Shown here in pieces: positions 1 to 11,510 of a stretch of 64,000 bases of DNA. Position 1 is the stretch's first letter; each line of letters begins with the position of its first letter. The notes under the pieces were generated by a model, which was not told the DNA's origin, did not search any database, and saw only the letters and a program-made list of their open reading frames with translations. The stretch is taken from NCBI GenBank assembly GCA_025144025.1, contig JALXWS010000007.1, positions 36,939 through 100,938 on the forward strand, in the 5' to 3' direction. The translations under genes and the position numbers were made by a program. This DNA is from Corynebacterium sp. p3-SID1241 (GTDB lineage Bacteria; Actinomycetota; Actinomycetes; Mycobacteriales; Mycobacteriaceae).

Positions 1-372
1 GGACTCTGGGGAGTCAGAGCCGTGCACGATGTTCTCGCCAACGGTCAGAGCGAAGTCGCCGCGGATGGTGCCCGGGGTTGCCTTAGATACTGGGTCAGTG
101 CCGCCAGCCAGCTGACGCCATGCCTCGATGGCACGCTCGCCCTCGACAACACCAGCGATAAGCGGTGCGGAGGTGATGAACTCGACGAGGTCACCGAAGA
201 ATGGCTTATCCTTGTGCTCCTCGTAGTGCTTCTCCGCGGTCTCGCGGTCCGCAACGCGCAGGTCGAGCTCGGCCAGCTTCAGGCCCTTGCGCTCGATGCG
301 GGAAATGATTTCGCCTACGTGGCCGTTCTTTACGCCGTCCGGCTTGATGAGAATCAGTGTACGTTCAGTCAT
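1..372 (-). CDS. ndk: Nucleoside diphosphate kinase, 3' end outside window
   Basis: Transfers the gamma phosphate of ATP to nucleoside diphosphates, balancing the NTP and dNTP pools in the cytoplasm. The translation begins [20 protein letters not shown], the typical NDK N-terminus with the ATP-binding lysine in KPDG. It continues through the family stretch ending [13 protein letters not shown]. The catalytic histidine lies in the NIVHGSD motif and is visible near the window edge. Only about 124 codons are present, and the last few residues run off the left end. The start at 372 is the only ATG that gives the conserved N-terminus. It is the first gene of the minus-strand housekeeping group continuing to the right. 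Confidence 0.95.
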   Translation of the reverse strand, partial: MTERTLILIKPDGVKNGHVGEIISRIERKGLKLAELDLRVADRETAEKHYEEHKDKPFFGDLVEFITSAPLIAGVVEGERAIEAWRQLAGGTDPVSKATPGTIRGDFALTVGENIVHGSDSPES

Positions 373-451
373 GCCCCACACTGTACCGAAACCGCACGCA
401 TGCGTCGCGCGCTGGGGTATTACTTTGGGGTAAAAGTATGGGGGTCCAGGG

Positions 452-763
452 CTATGCGAGTTGTTTAACTATCTCTTCGGCACGCTCCTGCGAGGTGCCC
501 CGAAACCACAGGCGCACTTGGCCTACTGCGGCGCCAAACTGGCCATTGGCCAGCAGGCGTTGCAGCTCCGCGCGCTTTTCCTTATCCAAATCCTCGAAGG
601 TGGCTTCTTTGGCCGGCTCGAAGTTGCTCCGCAGCGCCAAAACCAGAAAAACACCGCCAATGATGAGGGCGACTAGCGGTAGCCACGGCGTTCCCGTAGC
701 GGCGCGGGCTACCACCGCGGCGACGCAGGCGAGTGCGGCAAGGACGAGATAGAGAGTGCGCAT
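452..763 (-). CDS. Small two-helix membrane protein, conserved hypothetical
   Basis: 103-residue protein of unknown function. Residues 1-20 ([18 protein letters not shown]) and 27-46 ([19 protein letters not shown]) form two membrane segments. A charged, helix-rich cytoplasmic tail of about 55 residues follows ([17 protein letters not shown], then [20 protein letters not shown]). It lies between ndk and the DUF4233 gene on the same strand, in the order expected around folC and ndk of corynebacteria. No catalytic motif is visible. It is probably a genuine conserved gene because the membrane and tail organisation is coherent and it fills the space between neighbours. Confidence 0.75.
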   Translation of the reverse strand: MRTLYLVLAALACVAAVVARAATGTPWLPLVALIIGGVFLVLALRSNFEPAKEATFEDLDKEKRAELQRLLANGQFGAAVGQVRLWFRGTSQERAEEIVKQLA

Positions 764-809
764 GGCCGTTAGTCTATAGCGTCTTCCCCACCCGCTAAAG
801 ACATCACGG

Positions 810-1322
810 CTATTTCTCGTTGAGGTGCTGCGTGGTGAGGTAACCGCGTTTCATGCGGGCGATGAGGTTGCTGCGCAGGTAGACGGCCAATAGCCACTCC
901 AAACCGAAGATAATGAAGATGGCGGCCACAGCCCAGTGGACCATAAAGCCCACAATGACGCACAAAAGCTGCGCCCATACGATGACAGACAGCGCCCACT
1001 TCTTATTCATGAACGCGATCATCACTAGGTGGAATACCACTGCGGCGATGACAAACCCGTAGTTGAAGGGGGTCCACAAGGTACCGTCATACAGCTTGTA
1101 CAGCATCGGCAGTGCGAAGGATAGGGCGAGCGCCTCCATGGTTAGGGAGCTAGCAATGACCATGCCGTTGAAGCTCTTTAGCGGGTCCTTGACTGGGGCT
1201 TGGCCCATGCCGAGAGGTCCGATCTCGCTTTCAGGGATAAGTTCCTCGCGGCCGCGGGCACGGCTGCTGCGGGGCGGGCGGGGTTGGCGCTCTCCGCCTG
1301 GGTGGTGATTGTCGCGGCTCAT
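810..1322 (-). CDS. DUF4233 family membrane protein
   Basis: 170-residue integral membrane protein. The first 45 residues are hydrophilic (Arg/Pro-rich). Four hydrophobic segments follow, starting near residues 54, 84, 109 and 128, which matches the DUF4233 proteins that sit beside folC in actinobacteria. The function is unknown. Its start codon overlaps the folC stop by 4 bases (ATGA), so it is translationally coupled to folC and part of the valS-folC operon. There is no sign of damage. The assignment rests on architecture and on the folC neighbour. Confidence 0.8.
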   Translation of the reverse strand: MSRDNHHPGGERQPRPPRSSRARGREELIPESEIGPLGMGQAPVKDPLKSFNGMVIASSLTMEALALSFALPMLYKLYDGTLWTPFNYGFVIAAVVFHLVMIAFMNKKWALSVIVWAQLLCVIVGFMVHWAVAAIFIIFGLEWLLAVYLRSNLIARMKRGYLTTQHLNEK

Positions 1323-2854
1323 GCAGGTTCCTTTCCAAACATCGCGCGGGCATCACCAGCGGTGACGACCGAGCCGGTGATGATGATGCCGGAGCCGGAC
1401 TGGACCTCGGCGTCCTCGGCAAGCTCCACAGCCTGGGCATAGGCACCCGGCAGATTATCGGCAACGTGGACGCGTTCCTCGCCAAAGATATCGCGGGCGG
1501 TCTCTGCCAAGTCGTAGGCATCGAGGGCACGCGGCGAGGAGTTTTGGGTGATGACTACCTCGGTCAGATACGGCTCCAACGCGGTGAGAATGCCGGGTGC
1601 GTCCTTATCTGCGAAGATGGACAGCACACCGATGAGGCGGGCGAAGTCGAAATCGCGGTCCAGCGCCGCGCCGAGCGCCTTGGCACCGTGGGGGTTATGG
1701 GCGGCGTCAATAAAAGTCGTAGGCGAGGTGCGCACGCGCTCGAGGCGGCCGGGCGAAATCGCTTGGGCAAAACCATTGCGCACGGTCGCGACGTCCAGCG
1801 GGTGGCCGGCTGAGGCGCCGAAGAAAGCTTCCACCGCAGCAAGGGCGACGGCGGCATTCTTGGCTTGGTGCTCGCCGTGCAGGGGCAAGAAGATGTCCTC
1901 ATACAGGCCGCCGAGGCCTTGGATATTAACTTGCTGACCACCGACGGCAATGCGGGATTCGAGCGCGGCGAACTCGGAACCGGAGCGGGCCACGCCTGCC
2001 TCGACGTCCACGGCCTGCTGCAAGATGACGCACATAGCTTCTGGGTCCTGCTCAGCGATAACCACAATGTTTTCATTCGGGGTCAGCGGATCATCGGCGT
2101 CCTCGCGTGGCTTAATAATGCCGGCCTTCTCACCGGCGATCTCGGTGATCGTATCGCCCAAGTAATCCGTGTGGTCCATGCCCACCGGGGTAACGACGGA
2201 GACGTCCGCATTGACCACATTGGTAGCGTCCCAACGTCCGCCAAGGCCGACTTCTACTACGGCGACGTCCACGGGGGCGTCGGCAAACGCGGCATAGGAC
2301 AAACCGACGAGGACCTCGAACTTGGACATGGGAACGTCCGACTGGGCATCGACCATTTCTACAAATGGTTTAATCTCATGCCAGATGCGCACGTAGTCGC
2401 GCGGGTGAATGGGCTGGCCATCGATGCCGATGCGCTCGGTGACGCGCTGCAGGTGCGGGCTCGTCACTAGGCCGACGCGGCGGTGGAATGCGCGCAGGAG
2501 CGAATCCACCATGCGCGCGGTAGAGGACTTGCCATTGGTGCCGGCGATGTGGATGACATCGAAGGAACGCTCTGGGTGGCCGAGCAGATCCATGAGCATT
2601 TCGATGCGATCGAGGGAAGGCTCAATTTTGGTTTCGGGCCAACGCTCGTTGAGTTCTTCCTCGACTTCCGCAAGGGCGCGTAGCTCCACAGCGGAGACCT
2701 CCTGCGGGGCGGCCTCGTTGTACTCGTCCTCGCTGCCCAGGCCCAAGTTGAGAGTCAGGCCGGACTCGGTGATTTCCACGGGGCCACCATCGGTGCCTTC
2801 TTTGAGGGCATCGACGATTTCGAAGTCCTCTGTCGCCTTGTCCTTGTCCGCCAC
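1319..2854 (-). CDS. folC: Bifunctional folylpolyglutamate/dihydrofolate synthase
   Basis: Adds glutamate to dihydropteroate and to reduced folates, completing and retaining folate in the cytoplasm. The Mur-ligase-type P-loop is clear (IHIAGTNGKSSTARM), followed by TSPHLQRVTERI and the central VVEVGLGGRWDATNV block. The C-terminal ligase domain contains ERVRTSPTTFIDAAHNPHG. At 511 residues it is longer than the usual 420-450, because an acidic, low-complexity extension of about 70 residues precedes the catalytic fold. It starts with GTG overlapping the valS stop by one base (TAGTG), so it is coupled to valS. Confidence 0.95.
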   Translation of the reverse strand: MADKDKATEDFEIVDALKEGTDGGPVEITESGLTLNLGLGSEDEYNEAAPQEVSAVELRALAEVEEELNERWPETKIEPSLDRIEMLMDLLGHPERSFDVIHIAGTNGKSSTARMVDSLLRAFHRRVGLVTSPHLQRVTERIGIDGQPIHPRDYVRIWHEIKPFVEMVDAQSDVPMSKFEVLVGLSYAAFADAPVDVAVVEVGLGGRWDATNVVNADVSVVTPVGMDHTDYLGDTITEIAGEKAGIIKPREDADDPLTPNENIVVIAEQDPEAMCVILQQAVDVEAGVARSGSEFAALESRIAVGGQQVNIQGLGGLYEDIFLPLHGEHQAKNAAVALAAVEAFFGASAGHPLDVATVRNGFAQAISPGRLERVRTSPTTFIDAAHNPHGAKALGAALDRDFDFARLIGVLSIFADKDAPGILTALEPYLTEVVITQNSSPRALDAYDLAETARDIFGEERVHVADNLPGAYAQAVELAEDAEVQSGSGIIITGSVVTAGDARAMFGKEPA

Positions 2855-5595
2855 TACTTCAGCCCCTCCAAACGGCTGGTGATGCGCTCGACCTCTTCGC
2901 GGGCGACCTGCTGGCGATCCTTGATCTTATTGACCACTTCTTCCGGCGCCTTGGACAAGAAGTTTTCATTGCCCAGCTTCTTGCCGGTCTGCTCTAGTTC
3001 CTTATTGGCCTTGGCCAAGTCCTTTTCTAGGCGTTTGCGTTCGGCTTCTACGTCCACGGCACCGTGGGTATCCAGGGTGACTTCGACGGTGGCCTGGGAA
3101 AGGCGCACCTCGATGGAGGCGGAAGGATCGAAATCCTCACCTGGGGCGGTGGTATTAGCCAGGTTGCGCACCAGTTCCTCTTGGCCGGCTAGATCCGCTG
3201 CGGCGAAGTCGAGGCGGCCCGGTACCTTTTGGGAAGGCTTTACACCCTGGTCAGAGCGGAAGCGGCGCAGCTCGGTGATGAGTTTATCGGCATCTTCAAT
3301 GCGGCGGGCGGCCACCTCGTCCTTGGTGGCGCCACCATTGGTATCGGCAACGGTAGGCCACGGTGCCACGACGATGGACTCGCCGCCGGTCAAGGCCTTC
3401 CAGAGCACCTCGGTGACGAAAGGCATGGTCGGGTGCAGCAGGCGCAATACGACGTCTAGCACGCGGCCCAGCACAATCTGGGTATTGCGGCCCTGCTCGC
3501 TCATACCATCGCGCGGGATCTGTGTCTTGGCAATCTCCAAGTACCAGTCACATAGCTCGTCCCAGGTGAAGTGGTAGAGCAGCTCGTTGGCCTTGGCAAA
3601 TTGGTAGTCATCCAGGTAGGCATCCACCTTGGCGCGAACCTCTTCGGCGCGGTCGAGGATCCAGCGGTCGGCGTCGCTAAGCTCCTCGCGGTTCGGCAGC
3701 GCAGCCACACCCGCGCCATTCATGAGCGCGAACTTGGTGGCGTTGAACAACTTGGTGGCAAAGTTGCGGGCGGCAGCAGCAGCGTCGGATCCCAACGGCA
3801 AATCGACGCCCGGGTTGGCGCCGCGCGCCAGGGTAAAGCGCAGTGCGTCCGCGCCGTAATCGCGTACCCAATCCATCGGGTCAATACCATTGCCCAAGGA
3901 CTTGGACATCTTGCGGCCCTGCTCATCGCGCACCAAGCCGTGCAGATAGAGATCCTTGAACGGCACCTGCGGACGGCCCTCTGCGCCCTCACCCAAAAGC
4001 TCTGGGGTGTGGGTGCCGGCAAAGGTACCGAACATCATCATGCGGGCCACCCAGAAGAATAAGATGTCATAGGCCGTAACCAGCACGTTGGTGGGATAGA
4101 ACTTCTCTAGATCCGGGGTCTTTTCCGGCCAGCCCAGAGTAGAAAATGGCCACAGCGCGGAGGAGAACCAAGTATCCAGCACGTCCGGATCCTGCTCGTA
4201 TCCTGCCGGCGGCTCCTCATCAGGGCCGACACAGACGATGTCTCGCTGGCCATCCTCGCCCTCCGGCCCGTACCAGATAGGAATGCGGTGGCCCCACCAC
4301 AGCTGGCGAGAAATGCACCAATCGTGCATGTCATCGACCCACTCAAAGTAACGGGGCTCGAGCGACTGCGGGTGCAAGGTGGTATCGCCCTCACGCACGG
4401 CGTCGCCAGAGGCCTTGGCCATCTTGGCCACGTCCACGAACCACTGCAAGGACAGGCGCGGCTCGATAGGCTCGCCGGAGCGCTCCGAGTGGCCCACGGA
4501 GTGGACGTACGGGCGGATTTCCTTGACAATGCGGCCCTGCTCGCGCAGCGCCTCGCGGATCTCCACGCGTGCTTCCTCGCGGGTCAGTCCGTCGAAGCGG
4601 GTGCCAGTATTGGCAATGTGGCCGGTGGTATCGATAACGGTAGGCATCTCCAAGTTGTAGCGGGTGCCCATTGCGTAGTCATTCGGATCGTGGGCCGGGG
4701 TGATCTTCACCGCGCCGGTACCGAATTCCATGTCCACGTAATCATCGGCGATGATCTTAAGTTTTAGGTCATCACGGAATGGGTGCGGCAGCTCCTTGCC
4801 TACCAAGTCGGCGTAGCGCTCATCGTCTGGGTGGACGGCAATGGCGACGTCACCCAGCATGGTCTCCACACGGGTGGTGGCCACGATGAGGTGCGGTTCA
4901 TCGTCATTGAGCGAGCCATAGCGGATGGACACCAGCTCGCCCTCGACGTCTTTGTAGACGACCTCGATATCGGAGACGGCGGTCTCGAGCACCGGAGACC
5001 AGTTCACCAAGCGGTTGGCCTGGTAGATCATGCCCTCATCGTAGAGGTTCTTAAAGATGGTCTGTACGGCGCGGGAGAGGCCATCATCCAAGGTGAAGCG
5101 CTCGCGGGACCAGTCCACGGAGTCACCGATGGCGCGCATCTGGTTCTGGATGGTGCCGCCGTACTGCTCCTTCCATTCCCAGACCTTGTCAATGAATTCT
5201 TCACGCTCATAGTCCCAGCGCTTCTTGCCCTCGGTCTCCTTGAGCTTGGCCTCGACCTTGGTCTGAGTAGCAATGCCGGCATGATCGGCACCGGGCAGCC
5301 ACAGGGTGGCGTAGCCCTGCATGCGCTTGCGGCGGATAATGGAATCAATCAGCGTGTGGTCCAAGGCGTGGCCCATGTGCAGCTGGCCGGTCACGTTCGG
5401 CGGCGGTAGCACGATGGAATAAGGCTCGGCCTCCGAATTCGCATCCGGGGTGAAGTAGCCCTTTTCTACCCAGCCCTCATAGAGGTCCTTCTCTACGGCC
5501 TGCGGCTGCCAAGACTTGGGCAGCGCATCGGCGCGGTTGGTACCAACTAATTGCTCATTATTTTGCTCAGTCACCTGGCCGATTCTACCTTGCAC
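2854..5595 (-). CDS. valS: Valyl-tRNA synthetase
   Basis: Charges tRNA-Val with valine and edits misactivated threonine. It has the HIGH-type signature [15 protein letters not shown] near residue 65 and the KMSKS loop ([16 protein letters not shown]) near residue 580. Between them lies a CP1 editing domain ([21 protein letters not shown]). A C-terminal coiled coil ([21 protein letters not shown]) is typical of bacterial ValRS. The length of 913 residues is normal. The first ten residues ([10 protein letters not shown]) may be upstream of the true start, since GTG and ATG choices exist there. It heads the operon that reads on into folC. Confidence 0.96.
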   Translation of the reverse strand: MQGRIGQVTEQNNEQLVGTNRADALPKSWQPQAVEKDLYEGWVEKGYFTPDANSEAEPYSIVLPPPNVTGQLHMGHALDHTLIDSIIRRKRMQGYATLWLPGADHAGIATQTKVEAKLKETEGKKRWDYEREEFIDKVWEWKEQYGGTIQNQMRAIGDSVDWSRERFTLDDGLSRAVQTIFKNLYDEGMIYQANRLVNWSPVLETAVSDIEVVYKDVEGELVSIRYGSLNDDEPHLIVATTRVETMLGDVAIAVHPDDERYADLVGKELPHPFRDDLKLKIIADDYVDMEFGTGAVKITPAHDPNDYAMGTRYNLEMPTVIDTTGHIANTGTRFDGLTREEARVEIREALREQGRIVKEIRPYVHSVGHSERSGEPIEPRLSLQWFVDVAKMAKASGDAVREGDTTLHPQSLEPRYFEWVDDMHDWCISRQLWWGHRIPIWYGPEGEDGQRDIVCVGPDEEPPAGYEQDPDVLDTWFSSALWPFSTLGWPEKTPDLEKFYPTNVLVTAYDILFFWVARMMMFGTFAGTHTPELLGEGAEGRPQVPFKDLYLHGLVRDEQGRKMSKSLGNGIDPMDWVRDYGADALRFTLARGANPGVDLPLGSDAAAAARNFATKLFNATKFALMNGAGVAALPNREELSDADRWILDRAEEVRAKVDAYLDDYQFAKANELLYHFTWDELCDWYLEIAKTQIPRDGMSEQGRNTQIVLGRVLDVVLRLLHPTMPFVTEVLWKALTGGESIVVAPWPTVADTNGGATKDEVAARRIEDADKLITELRRFRSDQGVKPSQKVPGRLDFAAADLAGQEELVRNLANTTAPGEDFDPSASIEVRLSQATVEVTLDTHGAVDVEAERKRLEKDLAKANKELEQTGKKLGNENFLSKAPEEVVNKIKDRQQVAREEVERITSRLEGLK

Positions 5596-5654
5596 GTCAA
5601 CCGGCTCAGCCAGGCAGGGTGCGCGCCGTGGCTAAAGCGCGCACCGGGTGTGTT

Positions 5655-6975
<1,321 letters not shown>

Positions 6976-7740
6976 ATGAGCACTGAGAATACTGACCCAC
7001 TGCAGACTGCAGGCCAGGCGGATTCTCCTCACGCTGCCCACGCGGAATCCGTCAGCATTGACTCCGTGGTGGACGTTGCGATCAAGCAGTTTTCCCGCTG
7101 CGGTTTTGCAGAAACCAAGCTGGATTCCATCGCCCAGGAATCCGGCATGTCCAAGCGCATGATTCATTATCACTTTGGCGATAAGAAGGGCCTATACCTG
7201 CGTGCGCTGAGCACCGCCGCGCAGCGCCTTAACCCGCCCGAGGATGCCCTGGAAATCGATACCACGGTTCCGGTCGAGGGCGTGCGCAAACTGGTGGATT
7301 GGCTCTTCCGCGAACGCGTAGCCAACCCGGAGGCCATCCGCATGTTGGTGTGGGAGACCAACCAGCAGATTGTGGACCCAGCTCAGCAAGCGGTTGCCGA
7401 CGTCGCCGGGGTCGCCCTCCATCTCGACCGCCTGCTGCTCCTAGGCCAGGACGCCGGCGCCTTCCGCCCGGGTATTTCTGCCAATGACATCTTTACCCTC
7501 ATTTCCTCGTTGACCGTATACCGCGTGACCAACCAGGTGATGGTGGAAAACATGCTGGGGGTAAACTTCAATACCCAAGAAAATATCGACGGCATGCATA
7601 GGCTCACCGTCGATGCTGTGCTGGCGTTTTTGACCGCCAATATTCCGGACTCAGGCTACGAGTCCTACCTCACGTCTTCCTCTTTCGATACAAAGGAGGG
7701 CGACGAGGCCTCGCCGCAGGATATCTACAGCGAGGAGTAG
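6976..7740 (+). CDS. TetR family transcriptional regulator
   Basis: 254-residue DNA-binding repressor. The N-terminal helix-turn-helix is clear at about residues 30-75 (DVAIKQFSRCGFAETKLDSI, then SGMSKRMIHYHFGDKKGLYL). The C-terminal ligand-binding domain is helical, and the acidic tail ends EEGDEASPQDIYSEE. It is divergent from mdh and convergent with clpX, its stop only 11 bases from the clpX stop. The position next to mdh matches a regulator known in other corynebacteria. The ligand and targets are unknown. An inverted repeat in the upstream region is a candidate site for autoregulation. Confidence 0.88.
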   Translation: MSTENTDPLQTAGQADSPHAAHAESVSIDSVVDVAIKQFSRCGFAETKLDSIAQESGMSKRMIHYHFGDKKGLYLRALSTAAQRLNPPEDALEIDTTVPVEGVRKLVDWLFRERVANPEAIRMLVWETNQQIVDPAQQAVADVAGVALHLDRLLLLGQDAGAFRPGISANDIFTLISSLTVYRVTNQVMVENMLGVNFNTQENIDGMHRLTVDAVLAFLTANIPDSGYESYLTSSSFDTKEGDEASPQDIYSEE

Positions 7741-7751
7741 CCGGCGCGGGC

Positions 7752-9047
7752 TTAGGCGGATTCCTTGGCCTCGTCCGTATAGCTAAACTGCGGCTCTGCG
7801 CCCTCGGTCACGCACTCTGGGGTGATGTGCACCGTGGCGATATCCTCGCGATCCGGCAGATCGTACATGACTGGGACCAGCAGCTCTTCCATAATGGCGC
7901 GCAAACCACGTGCACCCGTCTTGCGCTCCAAGGCAAGCTCCGCAATAGCATCTAATGCCGCCGGCTCGATTTCTAGTTCGCAGTCATCCATCTCAAAGAG
8001 ACGGCTGTACTGCTTGACCAGGGAATTCTTTGGCTCGGTGAGCACCTTGACCAGGGATTCACGGTCCAGGTTATCTACCGTGGCCACGACAGGAAGGCGG
8101 CCGATGAATTCTGGGATGAGCCCGAACTTCACTAGGTCTTCTGGGCGCACCTGGGAGAAGAGGTCGACCTTTTCGCGCTCGTCCTTGGTATCCAAGTTGG
8201 CGCCAAAGCCTACCCCCTTCTTGCCCACGCGATCCGCAATGACCTGGTCCAGGCCTGCGAAAGCACCGGCGACGATGAACAAAATATTGGAGGTATCCAG
8301 CTGGATAAACTCCTGGTTCGGGTGCTTGCGCCCGCCTTGTGGCGGGATGGCCGCCACGGTGCCTTCCAGGATCTTCAGCAGGGCCTGCTGCACGCCCTCG
8401 CCGGACACGTCGCGGGTAATGGACGGGTTCTCTGACTTGCGGGAAATCTTGTCCACCTCGTCGACGTAGATGATGCCGCGCTGTGCGCGCTCCACGTCAA
8501 AGTCCGCGGCCTGCAGCAGTTTCAACAGGATATTTTCCACGTCTTCGCCCACGTAGCCGGCCTCGGTGAGGCTGGTGGCATCAGCGATGGCAAAGGGCAC
8601 GTCGAGAAGCCGGGCCAAGGTCTGCGCCAAGTAAGTCTTACCGGAACCGGTAGGTCCCAACATCAAGATATTGGATTTGGAGATCTCCACCTCATCGCCC
8701 TCGGCTTTCTTGCGGCGGGCGTCTAGCGCAGCGGACTCCTCCGCCTTGATGCGCTTGTAGTGGTTGTAGACCGCCACGGACAGCACGCGCTTGGCCTTGT
8801 CCTGGCCAATGACGTACTTATCCAGAAAGGCGGAAATCTGCGAGGGCCGAGGCAGGCGCACCTCCGCATCGGAGGATTCCTGTGCCTGTTCTTGGCCCAG
8901 TTCCTCTTCGATGATCTCATTGCATAGCTCGATGCACTCATCACAGATGTAGACACCGCCGCCGGCGATGAGCTTTTTCACCTGTTTCTGACTCTTGCCA
9001 CAAAAGGAACACTTGAGCAGGTCAGCGCTTTCTTGCATACGTGCCAT
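7752..9047 (-). CDS. clpX: ATP-dependent Clp protease ATP-binding subunit ClpX
   Basis: Unfolds substrates and feeds them to the ClpP chambers encoded at 20.0-21.3 kb. It begins with a C4 zinc-binding domain ([10 protein letters not shown] and [10 protein letters not shown]) for adaptor and substrate binding. The AAA+ core follows: Walker [13 protein letters not shown], Walker [12 protein letters not shown], the pore loop region and sensor motifs ([25 protein letters not shown]). The length of 431 residues is standard. It is monocistronic in appearance and divergent from the SDR gene at 9273. Confidence 0.97.
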   Translation of the reverse strand: MARMQESADLLKCSFCGKSQKQVKKLIAGGGVYICDECIELCNEIIEEELGQEQAQESSDAEVRLPRPSQISAFLDKYVIGQDKAKRVLSVAVYNHYKRIKAEESAALDARRKKAEGDEVEISKSNILMLGPTGSGKTYLAQTLARLLDVPFAIADATSLTEAGYVGEDVENILLKLLQAADFDVERAQRGIIYVDEVDKISRKSENPSITRDVSGEGVQQALLKILEGTVAAIPPQGGRKHPNQEFIQLDTSNILFIVAGAFAGLDQVIADRVGKKGVGFGANLDTKDEREKVDLFSQVRPEDLVKFGLIPEFIGRLPVVATVDNLDRESLVKVLTEPKNSLVKQYSRLFEMDDCELEIEPAALDAIAELALERKTGARGLRAIMEELLVPVMYDLPDREDIATVHITPECVTEGAEPQFSYTDEAKESA

Positions 9048-9272
9048 TAAGTTCTTTCACACTCGCTTTTCGTTACCGCTACTCATATACGGAAAGACGA
9101 TTCTACCCTTCCGAGCGGCTCCAACTTCATCTGTTTCTACCTTAGTAAATCAATCCGACAGGCCCTTCATTCATTCCCTTCCGCGTGGCGAATTTCCCGG
9201 TGTTTTCCGCCCCCGTGAAGGCTAGACTGGGAGGTGAGACCCGCATTTCACCCTCTCAAGAACAGGAGCATC

Positions 9273-10040
9273 ATGTTCGATCTCACAGACCGCGTAGCCA
9301 TTGTCACCGGCGGTGCTTCCGGCATTGGCCGCGGCATCGTCGCCTCGCTGCGAGAGGCCGGCGCCACCGTCATCATCGCCGATATCAACCTCGACCACGC
9401 CACCGCCACTGCCAAGGAGCTAGGCGCCAGCGCCGTGCGTGTGGATGTAACCGACCGCGCTTCGGTCAAAGACATGTACCGCCAGGTCGTTTCTGAGCAC
9501 GGCGGGTTCGATATCGTCTGTTCCAATGCCGGCGTCTTCCCCAATTGCCCGCTGGCAGAGATGACCGATGAGCAGTGGGAGGCCATGTTTGCCATCAATA
9601 CCCACGGCACCTTTAAGGTGGTCCAAGAAGCACTCCCCTACCTGCAGGAACGCCGCTATGGTCGCATCGTGATTACCACGTCTATTACCGGCTCGCACAC
9701 GGGCTTTCCCGGCTGGGCCCACTATGGCGCATCCAAAGCCGCCCAGCAGGGATTTATGCGCTCGGCCGCGCTCGAAGTCGCCCGCGATGGGATCACCATC
9801 AACGGCGTCCTTCCCGGCAATATCCTTACCGAGGGCCTCGAAGCCCAAGGCCAAGAGTACCTCGACCAGATGACACGTTCGGTGCCCTTGCACCGCCTTG
9901 GCACCCCGCGCGATATCGGCAACGCAGCGGCCTTCCTTGCTTCGAAGGAGGCAGGCTACATCACCGGCCAAACCCTCATTATTGACGGCGGCCAGCTCCT
10001 TCCCGAAACCCCCGAAGCCATCTTGCCACCGCGCGACTAG
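9273..10040 (+). CDS. Short-chain dehydrogenase/reductase
   Basis: 255-residue NAD(P)-dependent oxidoreductase. The cofactor motif TGGASGIGRGI is near residue 12, NAG is in VCSNAGVF, the catalytic serine in TTSITGSHTG, and the YxxxK pair in HYGASKAAQQGF. The C-terminus has the GQTLIIDGG motif typical of classical SDRs. The acidic residue after the second strand (IIADINLD) suggests NAD rather than NADP. The start at 9273 follows an AGGAG ribosome site (9264-9268). The gene ends 16 bases before the first IS110 copy. Its substrate is not evident. Confidence 0.88.
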   Translation: MFDLTDRVAIVTGGASGIGRGIVASLREAGATVIIADINLDHATATAKELGASAVRVDVTDRASVKDMYRQVVSEHGGFDIVCSNAGVFPNCPLAEMTDEQWEAMFAINTHGTFKVVQEALPYLQERRYGRIVITTSITGSHTGFPGWAHYGASKAAQQGFMRSAALEVARDGITINGVLPGNILTEGLEAQGQEYLDQMTRSVPLHRLGTPRDIGNAAAFLASKEAGYITGQTLIIDGGQLLPETPEAILPPRD

Positions 10041-10055
10041 CTCTGCTTGCCGACG

Positions 10056-10298
10056 CCCGTTACCTTGTGAGTGTCCCCGATAATGGGGATAGTCGCTGGT
10101 CCCGGTATGGCTTACCTGCCCTGTAGTTTCCATAATCCGGGGGGTGTTGCCGCCGGGTGCCAGGACTTTCGATGACAGCTGATAGGGACACGGCCAGTTT
10201 TAAACTAGGTCTCTTTGTAACGTGGGTGCTTGCAACGAAGGTCATGACACCAGCGACTGGAACAACGCCATACCCATCTCGTTTTCTAGGAGCTCATC
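10056..10298 (+). ncRNA. Putative bridge RNA region of IS110 copy 1
   Basis: Non-coding left end where IS110-group elements encode their guide (bridge) RNA. Two internal segments match the element's own ends as expected for a donor-binding loop. ATAGGGACAC (10182-10191) is identical to the right terminus (11620-11629). GTAACG (10217-10222) is complementary to CGTTAC at the left terminus (10058-10063). Foldable stems are visible: TCCCCGATAATGGGGA near 10073-10088, and CCCGGTATGG paired with CCATAATCCGGG around 10094-10137. The exact 5' and 3' ends of the RNA cannot be read from sequence. The target-binding loop is not resolved with confidence. Confidence 0.6.
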
Positions 10299-11510
10299 AT
10301 GTCTCCGGAGCATTCCATCGACATATTCCTTGGGTTAGACGTCGGCAAATCTGAACACCACGCCTGCGCCTTAGACCGTGATGGCAACAAGGTCTTCGAC
10401 AAACCGTTGCCTCAACTCGAATCCGAACTAGCAGGCGTTTTTCACCAGCTTCAGAAGCTTGGCACCGTGCTCGTGATCGTCGACCAACCCAACACCATCG
10501 GCGCACTACCGATTGCTGTAGCCCGGGACTGCGGTTGCGAAGTCGGATACCTGCCAGGTCTTGCGATGCGCAAAGCTGCAGATCTCTATCCGGGACGTGC
10601 AAAAACAGACAAACGCGACGCATTCATCATCGCCGACACCGCCCGCACAATGCCCCACACGCTACGTGCCGTCGACCGCAATGATGAGGTACTCTCCGCC
10701 CTAAAGATGCTGTCCGGCTTCGATGATGACATCGCCCGCGATTGCACTCGCACTGTCAATCGGCTTCGCAGTGTCCTCACCCAGATCTACCCCAGCCTGG
10801 AACGAGTTTTTGCTGGTAGCACCCTGACTCGCACGCCGATCCTGGAATTATTGATCCATTACAAGGGACCGCAGGGGCTAAAAAGAGCCGGATACCAACG
10901 AGTGTTGAACTGGATGATCAAGCGCACACGTAAAGACCCCACCCCGCTGGTAGACGACATTTTTACAGCGCTGAAAGCTCAAACAGTCACCGTGCCTGGA
11001 AGCGATGCCGCCGAGTTAGTAATTCCTCAACTGGCTGCAAACATCCAGGCCCTCAAAGAGCAACGAAACACCATTGCTGAGCAGGTTGAAGAGATGCTCG
11101 CTGATTTCCCTCTTTGTGAGGTCTTGATGAGTATGCCCGGAGTCGGCATCAAGACCGCAGCGCAGATCCTTCTTGCGATCGGTGATGGCTCCGACTTCGC
11201 TAGTGCTGGCCACTTAGCTGCTTATGCTGGAATAGCACCCGTGACTAGACGATCCGGTTCGTCGATCAGAGGTGAATTCCCGGCACGGTCAGGCAATAAA
11301 CGACTGAAAAACGCCTTGTTCTACTCCGCATTCGCAGTTATCCGCAGCCACGAACCGTCACGGCGGTATTACGAACGCAAACGCGCTGAAGGAAAACGCC
11401 ACAACGCAGCAGTCATCTGCCTGGCACGACGCCGATGCAATGTCATCTACGCGATGCTGAAAAACAAGGAGTTCTTCCGCGAAATCCCGCCACGCCCCGT
11501 CGCCGCATAA
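10299..11510 (+). CDS. IS110-family DEDD transposase (recombinase), copy 1
   Basis: 403-residue enzyme. The N-terminal RuvC-like DEDD domain starts IFLGLDVGKSEHHACAL (first Asp) and includes VIVDQPNTIGAL and the KTDKRDAFIIAD motif. A helical linker (about residues 150-270) precedes the C-terminal Transposase_20 domain: MSMPGVGIKTAAQILLAIGD, then LAAYAGIAPVTRRSGSS and RSGNKRLKNALFYSAF, with the conserved serine region. An AGGAG-like site (TAGGAGCTC) precedes the ATG. IS110 enzymes cut and join DNA with RNA guidance and leave no target duplication. The reading frame is complete and identical to copy 2, so it is probably active. Confidence 0.94.
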   Translation: MSPEHSIDIFLGLDVGKSEHHACALDRDGNKVFDKPLPQLESELAGVFHQLQKLGTVLVIVDQPNTIGALPIAVARDCGCEVGYLPGLAMRKAADLYPGRAKTDKRDAFIIADTARTMPHTLRAVDRNDEVLSALKMLSGFDDDIARDCTRTVNRLRSVLTQIYPSLERVFAGSTLTRTPILELLIHYKGPQGLKRAGYQRVLNWMIKRTRKDPTPLVDDIFTALKAQTVTVPGSDAAELVIPQLAANIQALKEQRNTIAEQVEEMLADFPLCEVLMSMPGVGIKTAAQILLAIGDGSDFASAGHLAAYAGIAPVTRRSGSSIRGEFPARSGNKRLKNALFYSAFAVIRSHEPSRRYYERKRAEGKRHNAAVICLARRRCNVIYAMLKNKEFFREIPPRPVAA

